Assembly: GCF_014203535.1 (NCBI RefSeq)
Contig: NZ_JACHJI010000001.1
Span: 868,001-932,000, forward strand
Source of the DNA: Streptomyces griseomycini
GTDB lineage: Bacteria > Actinomycetota > Actinomycetes > Streptomycetales > Streptomycetaceae
Length of the DNA stretch: 64,000 nucleotides
Direction of reading: 5' to 3'
The position numbers and the translations under genes were made by a program. The notes beneath the pieces were generated by a model that saw only the letters and a program-made list of their open reading frames with translations, made no database searches and had not been told where the DNA came from. This document shows, piece by piece, positions 9,449 through 17,358 of the stretch; the first letter of the stretch is position 1, and each line of letters opens with the position of its first letter.

Positions 9449-10162
9449 TCACTCGCCGCGGTACAGCTCACGCTTGGCGATGTAGCGCACGACTCCGTCC
9501 GGCACCAGATACCAGACGGGCTCTCCCTTGGCGACTCTCGCACGGCAGTCCGTCGAGGAGATCGCCAGGGCGGGGACCTCGACGAGGGAGACACCGCCCT
9601 CGGGGAGGCCCGCGTCGGTCAGGTGGTGGCCGGGCCGGGTCACGCCGATGAAGTGCGCCAGGGAGAACAGCTCCTCGCTGTCGCGCCAGGTGAGGATCTG
9701 GGCGAGGGCGTCGGCGCCGGTGATGAAGAACAGGTCCGTGTCGGGGTTGAGCGCGCGCAGGTCGCGCAGGGTGTCCACGGTGTAGGTGGGACCGCCGCGG
9801 TCGATGTCGATGCGGCTCACCGAGAACTGCGGGTTCTCGGCGGTCGCGATGACCGTCATCAGGTAGCGGTCCTCGGCCGCGGAGACCGCGCGGTGGCTCT
9901 TCTGCCACGGCTGGCCGGTGGGGACGAAGACCACCTCGTCGAGGTGGAACTGCGCGGCGACCTCGCTGGCCGCCACCAGGTGCCCGTGGTGGATCGGGTC
10001 GAAGGTGCCGCCCATGACGCCGAGGCGGCGCTTGCCCGGCCGCGACGGGCCGCTGCCGGGGCCGCCGGCCGTCCGGCCGGGCGCCGGGCGGCGCTCGGTG
10101 CCGCTCGCCGTCCCCCCGGCCGTCTCCCGTGCCGGACCGGTGGGCATGTCCTGCTCTTCCAT
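9449..10162 (-). CDS. nadD: Nicotinate-nucleotide adenylyltransferase
   Basis: Transfers AMP from ATP to nicotinate mononucleotide to make deamido-NAD, in the cytosol. The nucleotidyltransferase signature [12 protein letters not shown] begins near residue 51, and the ISST-type motif ([13 protein letters not shown]) is near residue 205. The protein is 237 aa; the first ~45 residues are a Pro/Gly/Arg-rich extension absent from most NadD proteins, so a later start is possible. TAGGGT lies 8 nt before the ATG, so the message may be almost leaderless. The stop is 16 nt from the LCP gene, pointing to one operon with LCP, rsfS and the phosphatase. Confidence 0.95.
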   Translation of the reverse strand: MEEQDMPTGPARETAGGTASGTERRPAPGRTAGGPGSGPSRPGKRRLGVMGGTFDPIHHGHLVAASEVAAQFHLDEVVFVPTGQPWQKSHRAVSAAEDRYLMTVIATAENPQFSVSRIDIDRGGPTYTVDTLRDLRALNPDTDLFFITGADALAQILTWRDSEELFSLAHFIGVTRPGHHLTDAGLPEGGVSLVEVPALAISSTDCRARVAKGEPVWYLVPDGVVRYIAKRELYRGE

Positions 10163-10241
10163 GCGTGCAGACCCTACCGGCCCGGCCTGTGGACCCCGGC
10201 CGCCGGATGGGCCCCGGATCCCCGGACGGTCCGTGACGGGC

Positions 10242-10406
10242 TCAGCGGTCGCGGTTGAAGCGGGTGGTGATCCACAGCAGGAGCAGCAGGATGAACAGGG
10301 CGGCGCCGCCGGTCAGGTAGGGGCTGAGGCTCTGGTGGTTGCCGCCGTGCTCTCCGCCCTCGGCGGCGAGGGTGACCAACTGGGCAGCGGTGCTGGGGAA
10401 GCTCAT
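10242..10406 (-). CDS. Single-pass small membrane protein (54 aa)
   Basis: A 54-aa open frame ([20 protein letters not shown]...) with one transmembrane helix near the C-terminus ([14 protein letters not shown]) and a short basic tail RFNRDR. It is not a shadow of any longer gene, and Streptomyces genomes carry a similar small gene beside nadD. AGGT lies about 11 nt before the ATG. Its role is unknown. Confidence 0.6.
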   Translation of the reverse strand: MSFPSTAAQLVTLAAEGGEHGGNHQSLSPYLTGGAALFILLLLLWITTRFNRDR

Positions 10407-10734
10407 CTTCGGCAGGACCTATCGCGTGTGGGCGGGATAAAGACGTCGGCTCATCGTAAGCGGGGGCGTCCGCGTCGATCACGCCGACTCCGCCGTTGCG
10501 GGCGGCGGCGCCCGTGGAGGTGCGGGCGACGGGCAACCTTCCCGGTGCCTCCGGTCGTCCTTCTGCCTGGAACCCGTCCTTCTGCCCCGCACCGCGCAGG
10601 CGGCGCACCGCGCGGTGCCGTGTCCTCCCGGACTGCCCGTCCGCGGCGTCTGCGCCTAGGCTGGGCCTCGCCCCGGGAGGACGAAGGGCCGCACAAGGGA
10701 CCGCAAGGGTCACTCAGACGCACATGGGGGAAAC
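10407..10734. other. Intergenic region between divergent genes
   Basis: Separates the minus-strand 54-aa gene from the plus-strand M48 protease. It must hold divergent promoters. A TAGGCT hexamer near 10658 on the plus strand is a possible -10 box but has no good -35 partner. No RNA gene or repeat was seen. Confidence 0.4.
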
Positions 10735-11859
10735 ATGTCCGACGGCCATCAGCACAACGGGCACGAGAGCGTGCCGAGCAGGCAGCGCAGGCGCTTCCCC
10801 GGAATCTCCTCGCGTGCGTACGAGCACCCGGCCGACCGCTCCGCGCTGGTGGCGCTGCGCAGGCTGAGCGGTTTCGACACGGTCTTCAAGGCCCTGAGCG
10901 GTCTGCTGCCCGAGCGGAGCCTCAGGCTGCTGTTCCTGTCCGACTCGGTGCGCGTCTCGGACCGGCAGTTCGCGCACCTCAACGACATGCTGCGGGACGC
11001 CTGCTACATCCTGGACCTGGAGAAGGTCCCGCCGATGTACGTCAACCAGGACCCGGTGCCGAACGCGATGTGCATCGGCCTGGACGAGCCGATCATCGTG
11101 GTCACCACGGGGCTGGTCGAGCTGCTCGACGAGGAGGAGATGCGGGCGGTCGTCGGGCACGAGGTCGGGCACGCGCTGTCCGGGCACTCGGTGTACCGGA
11201 CGATCCTGCTGTTCCTGACCTCGCTCGCGGTCCGGGTCGCCTGGATCCCGCTCGGCAACGTCGCGATCATGGCGATCGTGACGGCGCTGCGCGAGTGGTT
11301 CCGCAAGTCGGAGCTGTCCGCGGACCGCGCGGGGCTGCTGGTCGGCCAGGACCTCCAGGCCTCGATGCGCGGCCTGATGAAGCTCGCGGGCGGCAACCAC
11401 CTGCACGAGATGAACGTGGACGCGTTCCTGGAGCAGGCCGACGAGTACGAGGCCGGGGGCGACCTGCGCGACTCCGTGCTGAAGATCCTCAACGTGCTGC
11501 CCCGCTCCCACCCCTTCGCCACCGTGCGGGCGGCCGAGCTGAAGAAGTGGGCGGCCACGCGGGAGTACCAGCGGATCGTGGACGGCCACTACCCGCGCCG
11601 CGACGAGGACAAGGACGCCTCGGTGCGGGACTCGTGGCGGGAGTCGGCGAGCAGCTACGCCGACGAGGTGAGGAACTCCAAGGATCCGCTGATGAAGCTG
11701 GTCAGCGACATCGCGGGCGGCGCCGGGGACCTGGGCGGCCGGGTCCGCCGCGGTTTCGGGGGCTTCACGTCCTCGGCGCCCCGGCCGCCGCGGGACGCCG
11801 AGGGGCCGGACACGTCGCCGGGACCGGAGGACGACGGCCCGTCGCGCGACGGCGCCTGA
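10735..11859 (+). CDS. M48-family zinc metalloprotease
   Basis: A 374-aa HtpX/Ste24-type peptidase. The zinc motif HEVGH is at residues 142-146, and the third ligand is probably E193 in SELSADRAG. Hydrophobic stretches next to the motif (TILLFLTSLAVRVAWI) suggest membrane association, as in M48 enzymes that clear damaged membrane proteins. The C-terminal ~100 residues are charged and probably disordered. GGGGGA lies five nt before the ATG. A strong terminator follows, and the next gene converges. Confidence 0.9.
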   Translation: MSDGHQHNGHESVPSRQRRRFPGISSRAYEHPADRSALVALRRLSGFDTVFKALSGLLPERSLRLLFLSDSVRVSDRQFAHLNDMLRDACYILDLEKVPPMYVNQDPVPNAMCIGLDEPIIVVTTGLVELLDEEEMRAVVGHEVGHALSGHSVYRTILLFLTSLAVRVAWIPLGNVAIMAIVTALREWFRKSELSADRAGLLVGQDLQASMRGLMKLAGGNHLHEMNVDAFLEQADEYEAGGDLRDSVLKILNVLPRSHPFATVRAAELKKWAATREYQRIVDGHYPRRDEDKDASVRDSWRESASSYADEVRNSKDPLMKLVSDIAGGAGDLGGRVRRGFGGFTSSAPRPPRDAEGPDTSPGPEDDGPSRDGA

Positions 11860-11891
11860 GCCGCGACGGTGCTCGCGCCCCGGGGCCGCGC

Positions 11892-11924
11892 GGGCCGCGG
11901 GGGTGGTGGCCGCCCCCGCGGCCC
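11892..11924. terminator. Bidirectional terminator hairpin
   Basis: A perfect 12-bp G+C stem (GGGCCGCGGGGG / CCCCCGCGGCCC) with a 9-nt loop, between the converging M48 gene and the 356-aa membrane protein gene. No T-run. Confidence 0.7.
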
Positions 11925-11950
11925 GGGCGGCCTCGCCGGTGCCGGCCGGC

Positions 11951-13021
11951 TCACGGCTTCGGTTGTGCCTGAGTCGCCAGGGAGCCGCACAGCGCCGGGG
12001 TGCCGCCCGGGGCGTAGGGGTCGGTGCCGGCGGGACCGCCCTCCCGGGCGGTCTGGCCGGCGAGGAGGGGACGCAGTCGGGCGGCGGAGTCCTCGGCGCA
12101 GGACAGGGGGCCGGCCTGGACCTCGGAGAGGACCAGCTGGGCCTGGTGCAGGCGCAGGTCGTCGTGGTCGAAGCGGAAGAGCAGCTCGCGCCGGACCGTG
12201 AACAGGGAGACCTCGGCGTCCCGGTCCGCGCCGGCCGGCCGCACCGCGTACGCGAACGTGTGGTCCGTGCTGACCTCGAGGGTGGAGGCGTCGGTCTCGG
12301 CGGCCTGCATCGTGCCCCGCACCCGGACCGTGTGGTCGGCCAGCTCCACCCGGGAGGGGTCGAAGCGGACCAGCCACCCGGTGGGCGCGTGCCGTCCGTC
12401 GGCGGCGGGCCGGGCGAAGCTCCGGTCGAACTGCTCCAGCTGGTCGGGGTCGAGCAGCACCCGCACGGCACGCGTCTCGCCGCCGGTGAGCACCGCGGGG
12501 TCGAGGGAGGACCGCACGAGGTAGTCCTTCGTGGTGATCAGCGCGCTCATGACCTGGCTGTCCGAGAAGTGCGCGGTGCGTCTGGCCCCCGGGAGCGTCA
12601 CCCCCTCCGCGCCGACGCGGAACTGCGCCGCCGGACTGCTCGCGTACAGCCGTTCGAGGTCGGAGGTGCCGGGCACCTCGCCCCGGGGGGCGAGCGGGAC
12701 GACGGTCGTCCGCAGGGACTCGGCCGGCTCCTCGACGGCGGGCCTCTGGTAGGGGTGGCGTACGCCCATGTAGAGCGCGGTGCCGAAGGCCACGACGATC
12801 AGGAAGAACAGGACCAGGGCCTGCCGGGACAGGCCCCGGCGCAGGGGCGGGCGGCGGCGCACGGCGGGCGCGTGGTCGGTGATGCGCTCCTGTGCGGAGT
12901 ACTCCTGGAGCCGGGCAGCGCGGACGAAGGACTCGTCGAAGACGACGGACCTGTACTCGTCCTCTCCGCCTCCGGGGGCTCCCTCGGGCGTCCCCTCGGG
13001 CGGGTCCGAAGGCCCTCCCAT
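11951..13021 (-). CDS. Conserved bitopic membrane protein with SVVFDESFVRAA motif
   Basis: A 356-aa protein of unknown function. A short acidic cytosolic tail carries SVVFDESFVRAARLQEY (residues ~25-41). One TM segment follows (ALVLFFLIVVAFGTALYMGV, ~70-90), and then a ~260-residue exported domain. That domain has no family I can name; it contains DYLVRSSLDPAVLTGGETR and a Cys pair near the end. The next gene on the same strand encodes another protein with nearly the same N-terminal motif and the same topology, so the two may bind a common cytosolic partner. The ATG at 13021 is preceded by GAAGGT. Confidence 0.65.
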   Translation of the reverse strand: MGGPSDPPEGTPEGAPGGGEDEYRSVVFDESFVRAARLQEYSAQERITDHAPAVRRRPPLRRGLSRQALVLFFLIVVAFGTALYMGVRHPYQRPAVEEPAESLRTTVVPLAPRGEVPGTSDLERLYASSPAAQFRVGAEGVTLPGARRTAHFSDSQVMSALITTKDYLVRSSLDPAVLTGGETRAVRVLLDPDQLEQFDRSFARPAADGRHAPTGWLVRFDPSRVELADHTVRVRGTMQAAETDASTLEVSTDHTFAYAVRPAGADRDAEVSLFTVRRELLFRFDHDDLRLHQAQLVLSEVQAGPLSCAEDSAARLRPLLAGQTAREGGPAGTDPYAPGGTPALCGSLATQAQPKP

Positions 13022-13109
13022 ACCTTCAGGGTAGGTCCCGGGGAGTCCGGGTAAACGCCCTGCCGCGCGCCGGGTCCCGACGGGTTCGCACCAGAGCGGA
13101 CGCCCGGTC

Positions 13110-13673
13110 TCAGGGGCTGCTCGGGATCACCGGGACGGTCGGCTGGGAGTAGTCGGCGGAGGCGGACGGGGCCGCCCCGCCGCCCTGCTCCAGGCCGGTG
13201 GAGGCGGGGGGCGGGACCTGGTCCTGGCGGTTGGAGGAGGCGCCCCGGTAGACGGCCGAGAAGGCGAGCGCGACCATGCCGATGCCCATCACCAGGGCGA
13301 GCATCCAGGCGACGGGGCGGTGCCAGCGCACCTGCCTGCCGTACGGGCCCGGGGAGCCGCGGCCGTCCTCCAGGACGTCGGGGTCGTCGTCCGGGTCGTC
13401 GAAGCCGGGGGCGCCCCGGTAGCCGCCGTACCCGTCGTCGTACCGCTCGCCGCGCGGACGGGCCCGGCGGGCCTCGGCCTCGGAGGCCTCGGCCCTGGCC
13501 TGCGCGGCCGCCAGGAGGCGCTCGACGGCGGTCGGCTCGTGCACCTCGGCCGCGCGTACGAAGGCCTCGTCGAAGACCACGGAGGCGAACTCTTCGTCCG
13601 ACGCTCCGCGGTCGTGGTCGTCGTCGGGCTCCCAGCCGTCAGGGAACGGCGTGCCCCCCACGTCCTCCGGCAC
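13110..13673 (-). CDS. Second membrane protein with SVVFDEAFVRAA motif
   Basis: A 187-aa protein. The N-terminal part is cytosolic, carries SVVFDEAFVRAAEVHEP near residue 30, and continues with Ala/Glu/Arg-rich and Asp/Gly/Tyr-rich stretches. A single TM (VAWMLALVMGIGMVALAFSAVY) lies near residue 125-147, and the ~40-aa outside tail is Pro/Ser-rich. The motif matches that of the neighbouring 356-aa protein. GTG 13673 is preferred on protein grounds (VPEDVGGTPF); a TTG at 13700 would add nine residues, and neither has a clear ribosome binding site. In S. coelicolor proteins encoded near here have been linked, as I recall, to spore-wall synthesis; this is unverified. Confidence 0.6.
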   Translation of the reverse strand: MPEDVGGTPFPDGWEPDDDHDRGASDEEFASVVFDEAFVRAAEVHEPTAVERLLAAAQARAEASEAEARRARPRGERYDDGYGGYRGAPGFDDPDDDPDVLEDGRGSPGPYGRQVRWHRPVAWMLALVMGIGMVALAFSAVYRGASSNRQDQVPPPASTGLEQGGGAAPSASADYSQPTVPVIPSSP

Positions 13674-13781
13674 GGATCCAGAGTAGACCTGGGGGGTCAA
13701 TTTGGGCAGACGGTATGGAAATTCATCCGTCTGCCGAGACGGTCCCGCCGCCCGTACCGCCGCTTCCGCGGCGCGCCCGGT

Positions 13782-15068
13782 TCAGCGCCGTACGTGGCCG
13801 TCGCCGGTGACGATGTACTTCGTGCTGGTCAGCTCGGGCAGGCCCATCGGCCCCCGGGCGTGCAGCTTCTGCGTCGAGATGCCGATCTCGGCGCCGAAGC
13901 CGAACTGGCCGCCGTCGGTGAACCGGGTGGAGGCGTTCACCGCGACCGTGGTGGAGTCCACCAACTGGGTGAAGCGGCGGGCGGCCTGCTGCGAGGTGGT
14001 GACGATGGCCTCGGTGTGGCCGGAGGTCCACAGCCGGATGTGCTCGACGGCCTTGTCGAGGGAGTCGACGACGGCGGCGGCGATGTCGTACGAGAGGTAC
14101 TCGGTCTCCCAGTCCTCCGCCGTGGCCTCCACGACCGTCGCCCGGGTGTCCTTGGCGTGGGCCAGCACGCGCTCGTCGGCGTGCACGGTGACCCCGGCGT
14201 CGGCCAGGGCGTCCAGGGCGCGGGGCAGGAACTCGGCGGCGATGTCCTGGTGGACCAGCAGCGTCTCGGCGGCGTTGCAGACGCCGACCCGCTGGGCCTT
14301 GGAGTTGATGAGGATCTCCACGGCCGTGTCGAGGTCGGCCGCCGCGTCGACGTAGACGTGGCAGTTGCCGGTGCCGGTCTCGATGACCGGGACGACCGAC
14401 TCCTGGACGACCGTGTTGATCAGGGAGGCGCCGCCGCGCGGGATGAGCACGTCGACCAGGCCGCGGGCGCGCATCAGCTCGCGCACGCTCTCGCGGCTCT
14501 CGCCGGGCACCAGCTGCACGGCGTCGGCGGGCAGTCCGGCCCCGCCCACGGCGTCCCGCACCACGCGCACCAGCGCGGTGTTCGACCGGTACGCGGAGGA
14601 CGAGCCGCGCAGCAGGACCGCGTTGCCGGACTTCAGGCACAGGGCGGCGGCGTCGACCGTCACGTTCGGGCGGCCCTCGTAGATGATCCCGACGACGCCG
14701 AGCGGCACCCGGACCTGGCGCAGGTCGATGCCGTTGGGCAGCGTGGAGCCGCGGACGACCTCGCCGACCGGGTCGGGCAGCGCGGCCACGTCCCGCACGT
14801 CGGAGGCGATGGCGCGCACCCGCTCCGGGGTGAGCGTGAGCCGGTCGATCATGCCGTCGCTGGTGCCGGCCTCGCGCGCCCTGGCCACGTCCTGGGCGTT
14901 GGCCTCGACGATCTCGCTCGCCCGGACCTCCAGCGCGTCCGCGACGGCGAGCAGCGCGTCGTCCTTCGCCGCGCGCGGCAGCGGCGCGAGGGTGGCGGCG
15001 GCGGCCTTGGCCCGGTAGGCGGCCTGGTTGACCGGGGACATCGAGTCGTACGGCGAGAGCGTGGTCAT
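13782..15068 (-). CDS. proA: Glutamate-5-semialdehyde (gamma-glutamyl phosphate) dehydrogenase
   Basis: Second enzyme of proline synthesis: reduces gamma-glutamyl phosphate to glutamate-5-semialdehyde with NADPH. The 428-aa protein is of normal length. The aldehyde dehydrogenase fold is seen through [18 protein letters not shown] (~125-145), [12 protein letters not shown], and the catalytic cysteine in [15 protein letters not shown] (~275). The ATG has no Shine-Dalgarno sequence, but TACCCT lies six nt upstream, so the transcript is probably leaderless. proB lies 670 bp upstream on the same strand with one unknown gene between them. Confidence 0.97.
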   Translation of the reverse strand: MTTLSPYDSMSPVNQAAYRAKAAAATLAPLPRAAKDDALLAVADALEVRASEIVEANAQDVARAREAGTSDGMIDRLTLTPERVRAIASDVRDVAALPDPVGEVVRGSTLPNGIDLRQVRVPLGVVGIIYEGRPNVTVDAAALCLKSGNAVLLRGSSSAYRSNTALVRVVRDAVGGAGLPADAVQLVPGESRESVRELMRARGLVDVLIPRGGASLINTVVQESVVPVIETGTGNCHVYVDAAADLDTAVEILINSKAQRVGVCNAAETLLVHQDIAAEFLPRALDALADAGVTVHADERVLAHAKDTRATVVEATAEDWETEYLSYDIAAAVVDSLDKAVEHIRLWTSGHTEAIVTTSQQAARRFTQLVDSTTVAVNASTRFTDGGQFGFGAEIGISTQKLHARGPMGLPELTSTKYIVTGDGHVRR

Positions 15069-15074
15069 GGGGGA

Positions 15075-15080
15075 AGGGTA
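15075..15080 (-). promoter_or_regulatory. Candidate -10 box giving leaderless proA mRNA
   Basis: TACCCT on the minus strand, exactly 6 nt from the proA ATG, the same hexamer and spacing as before the leuS leader peptide. The -35 region is not recognisable. Confidence 0.35.
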
Positions 15081-15135
15081 GTGCGCCGGGCGCCGCCGTC
15101 CGGCCGTCGTCCCACCTCCCGAGACGTCCCGGCGC

Positions 15136-15603
15136 TCAGAACGGGTGCACCCCGACCGGCGTCGCCAGGGCCGGTCCGTGGCCCGCGGCCACGCGCTGGT
15201 GGTAGGTGACCCGGTCGATGACCTCCAGGCCGACGATCTCCCAGGGCGGCAGTCCCGCGGTCTGCCGGTGCTCGCCCCACAGGCGCAGCGCCATGGCGGC
15301 CGCGTCGTGCAGGTCGCGGGCCTCCTCCCAGTAGCGGACCTCCGCGTGGTCGGCGGCGTAGCGGCTGGTCAGCAGGAAGGGGTGGTCGTGGGCGAGCCGT
15401 TCCAAGGCCCGCCGCACCTCGGCGATCGGGGACCGCTCGCCGGAGACGCTGAGGGTGACGTGCCACAGGCGCGGGAGCTCGCGCGGCTCGCCGCCCGGCG
15501 ACCGGTCCCCGGCCGCGACGCCGGTCAGGGCGCGCTCGCCGTCGGCCGTACGGGGACCCGCACCACCGCGGGACGCCGTCGTCCCAGGGCGCACTCGTCT
15601 CAC
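15136..15603 (-). CDS. Conserved hypothetical protein between proB and proA
   Basis: A 155-aa cytosolic protein of unknown function. It starts [11 protein letters not shown] and has a ~35-residue poorly conserved head. A compact α/β domain with [42 protein letters not shown] and [19 protein letters not shown] follows. It looks like a small sensor or ferredoxin-like domain, but I cannot name it. GTG 15603 is chosen because AAGGAGG lies six nt upstream; a longer in-frame start at 15717 lacks such a site. It is transcribed with proB and proA. Confidence 0.75.
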   Translation of the reverse strand: MRRVRPGTTASRGGAGPRTADGERALTGVAAGDRSPGGEPRELPRLWHVTLSVSGERSPIAEVRRALERLAHDHPFLLTSRYAADHAEVRYWEEARDLHDAAAMALRLWGEHRQTAGLPPWEIVGLEVIDRVTYHQRVAAGHGPALATPVGVHPF

Positions 15604-15739
15604 GACGGCCTCCTTGCTCGCGCGGACCGGCCGTGGGGGCCGGGCGGATGTGTCCCTGGGACAGAAGTTGAGCAGGCCGCCGGGGATCGCGGGGCGGTTT
15701 TGCGGAACGTCCACCACCGAGGGCGGACGATTCGGCGCA

Positions 15740-16867
15740 TTACGGATGCAGGACCACCAGATCGTCCCTGTGTACGACCTCGCGTTCGTACTCCGGCCCG
15801 AGGTCCCGGGCGAGTTCCCGGGTCGAGCGGCCGATCAGGAGGGGGATCTCCTTGGCGTCGAAGTTGACGAGCCCGCGCGCCACCGCCCGCCCCGCGCCGT
15901 CCCGCAGCTCGACCGGGTCGCCCGCGCTGAACTCGCCCTCGACGCCGGCGATGCCGGCCGGCAGCAGCGACTTGCGGCGCTGCACGACCGCGCGCACCGC
16001 GCCGTCGTCCAGGACGAGCGAGCCCTGCGGGGTGGACGCGTGCTGCAGCCACAGCAGCCGGTCGGCGGAACGCTTGCCGGTGGGGTGGAAGTAGGTGCCG
16101 GTGTCGCCGCCGGCGAGGGCGTCGGCCGCGTGGACCGCGCTGGTCAGCACCACGGGGATCCCGGCGGCGGCGGCGATCCGGGCGGCCTCGACCTTGGTGA
16201 CCATGCCGCCCGTTCCGACGCCCGCCTTGCCGGCGCTGCCGATCTCGACGTGGGCGAGGTCCTCGGGGCCGCGCACCTCGGCCACCCGGGAGGTGCCGGG
16301 CCTGCCGGGGTCACCGTCGTACACGCCGTCCACGTCGGACAGCAGCACCAGCAGGTCGGCGTGGACCAGATGGGCGACGAGGGCGGCGAGGCGGTCGTTG
16401 TCGCCGAAGCGGATCTCGTCGGTGGCGACGGTGTCGTTCTCGTTGACGATCGGGAAGGCGCCCATCGCCAGCAGCTTGTCGAGGGTGCGGGAGGCGTTGC
16501 GGTGGTGGGCGCGGCGGCTCATGTCGTCGCTGGTCAGCAGCACCTGACCGACCCGGACGCCGTAGCGGGCGAAGGAGGCGGTGTAGCGGGCGACCAGCAG
16601 GCCCTGGCCGACGCTGGCGGCGGCCTGCTGGCGGGCGAGGTCCTCGGGCCGGCGGCGCAGGCCCAGCGGGGCGAGGCCGGCGGCGATGGCGCCGGAGGAG
16701 ACGAGGACGATCTCGCGCTCCCCGCCGCTGCGCACTTTGGCCAGCACGTCGACGAGGGCGTCCACGCGGTCGGCGTCCAGACCGCCCGCCGCGGTGGTCA
16801 GCGACGAGGACCCGACCTTGACGACGATCCTGCGGGCCTCGCCCACGGCCTGCCTTGCCCCTGCCAC
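15740..16867 (-). CDS. proB: Glutamate 5-kinase
   Basis: First enzyme of proline synthesis: phosphorylates glutamate on its gamma carboxyl; usually inhibited by proline. The 375-aa protein has the amino acid kinase domain (VVKVGSSSLT at the N-terminus, VLVSSGAIAAG, PIVNENDTVA, LLSDVDGVYDGDP, GTGGMVTKVEAA) and a C-terminal PUA domain (residues ~285-375). The GTG start is preceded by GAGGGGA about ten nt upstream. In many actinobacteria proB directly follows obg; here a ~9-kb glycopolymer island separates them. Confidence 0.97.
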   Translation of the reverse strand: MAGARQAVGEARRIVVKVGSSSLTTAAGGLDADRVDALVDVLAKVRSGGEREIVLVSSGAIAAGLAPLGLRRRPEDLARQQAAASVGQGLLVARYTASFARYGVRVGQVLLTSDDMSRRAHHRNASRTLDKLLAMGAFPIVNENDTVATDEIRFGDNDRLAALVAHLVHADLLVLLSDVDGVYDGDPGRPGTSRVAEVRGPEDLAHVEIGSAGKAGVGTGGMVTKVEAARIAAAAGIPVVLTSAVHAADALAGGDTGTYFHPTGKRSADRLLWLQHASTPQGSLVLDDGAVRAVVQRRKSLLPAGIAGVEGEFSAGDPVELRDGAGRAVARGLVNFDAKEIPLLIGRSTRELARDLGPEYEREVVHRDDLVVLHP

Positions 16868-17358
16868 CTTGTCGCCCGTCCCCTCGCGTAGACCGCCTCA
16901 CTCGCCAGGCAATCTACGTGAAAGGGATGGGGGGCGCGCCACCGGTCCACGCTGCGGACAGCGCCGGACCGCCCTCGGGAAGGCGCCGCGACGGCGAGCG
17001 CGCCCTCGGGCCCCGGCGGCGGACGTCGCACGGACCGCCCCTTCCGGTCGGAGCGCCGTCGGCGCGCGGCGACGACCCGTCCGGCGGGTGCGGACCGGTG
17101 AGGGTCCGCCCGGCGTCCTCGTGCCCGGTGCGGGTGGGACCGGATGACGGCGACGCTCCCGGTCCGGTCGGGGCCGGTGCGCACGAACGGCGCAGAACCG
17201 GACGCGGACATTCCTCGCGCACGCGCACGAGCAGGCGCCGGGCGCGGGTCCGGGCCCGGCGGCGGCCGCTCCACACGCCCGGTACACCCGCGTGTCGTCG
17301 AGCGGCCGCCACGCGTTAACCCATTGCCCGTCTTACTGACGATCATGGAGTGACCGCC
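16868..17358. other. 490-bp intergenic region, divergent genes
   Basis: Lies between proB (minus) and the TagF-like gene (plus). No open frame in it has codon bias or family features. Close to the right end is a tiny ATG GAG TGA frame at 17345-17353, whose GGAG may act as the ribosome binding site for the GTG at 17359. No hairpin with a T-run was noticed. Confidence 0.4.

Noticed and set aside
16855..17319. A 154-codon plus-strand frame between proB and the TagF-like gene
   Set aside because: Arg/Pro/Ala-rich with no motif; overlaps the proB start and shows no translation signal.
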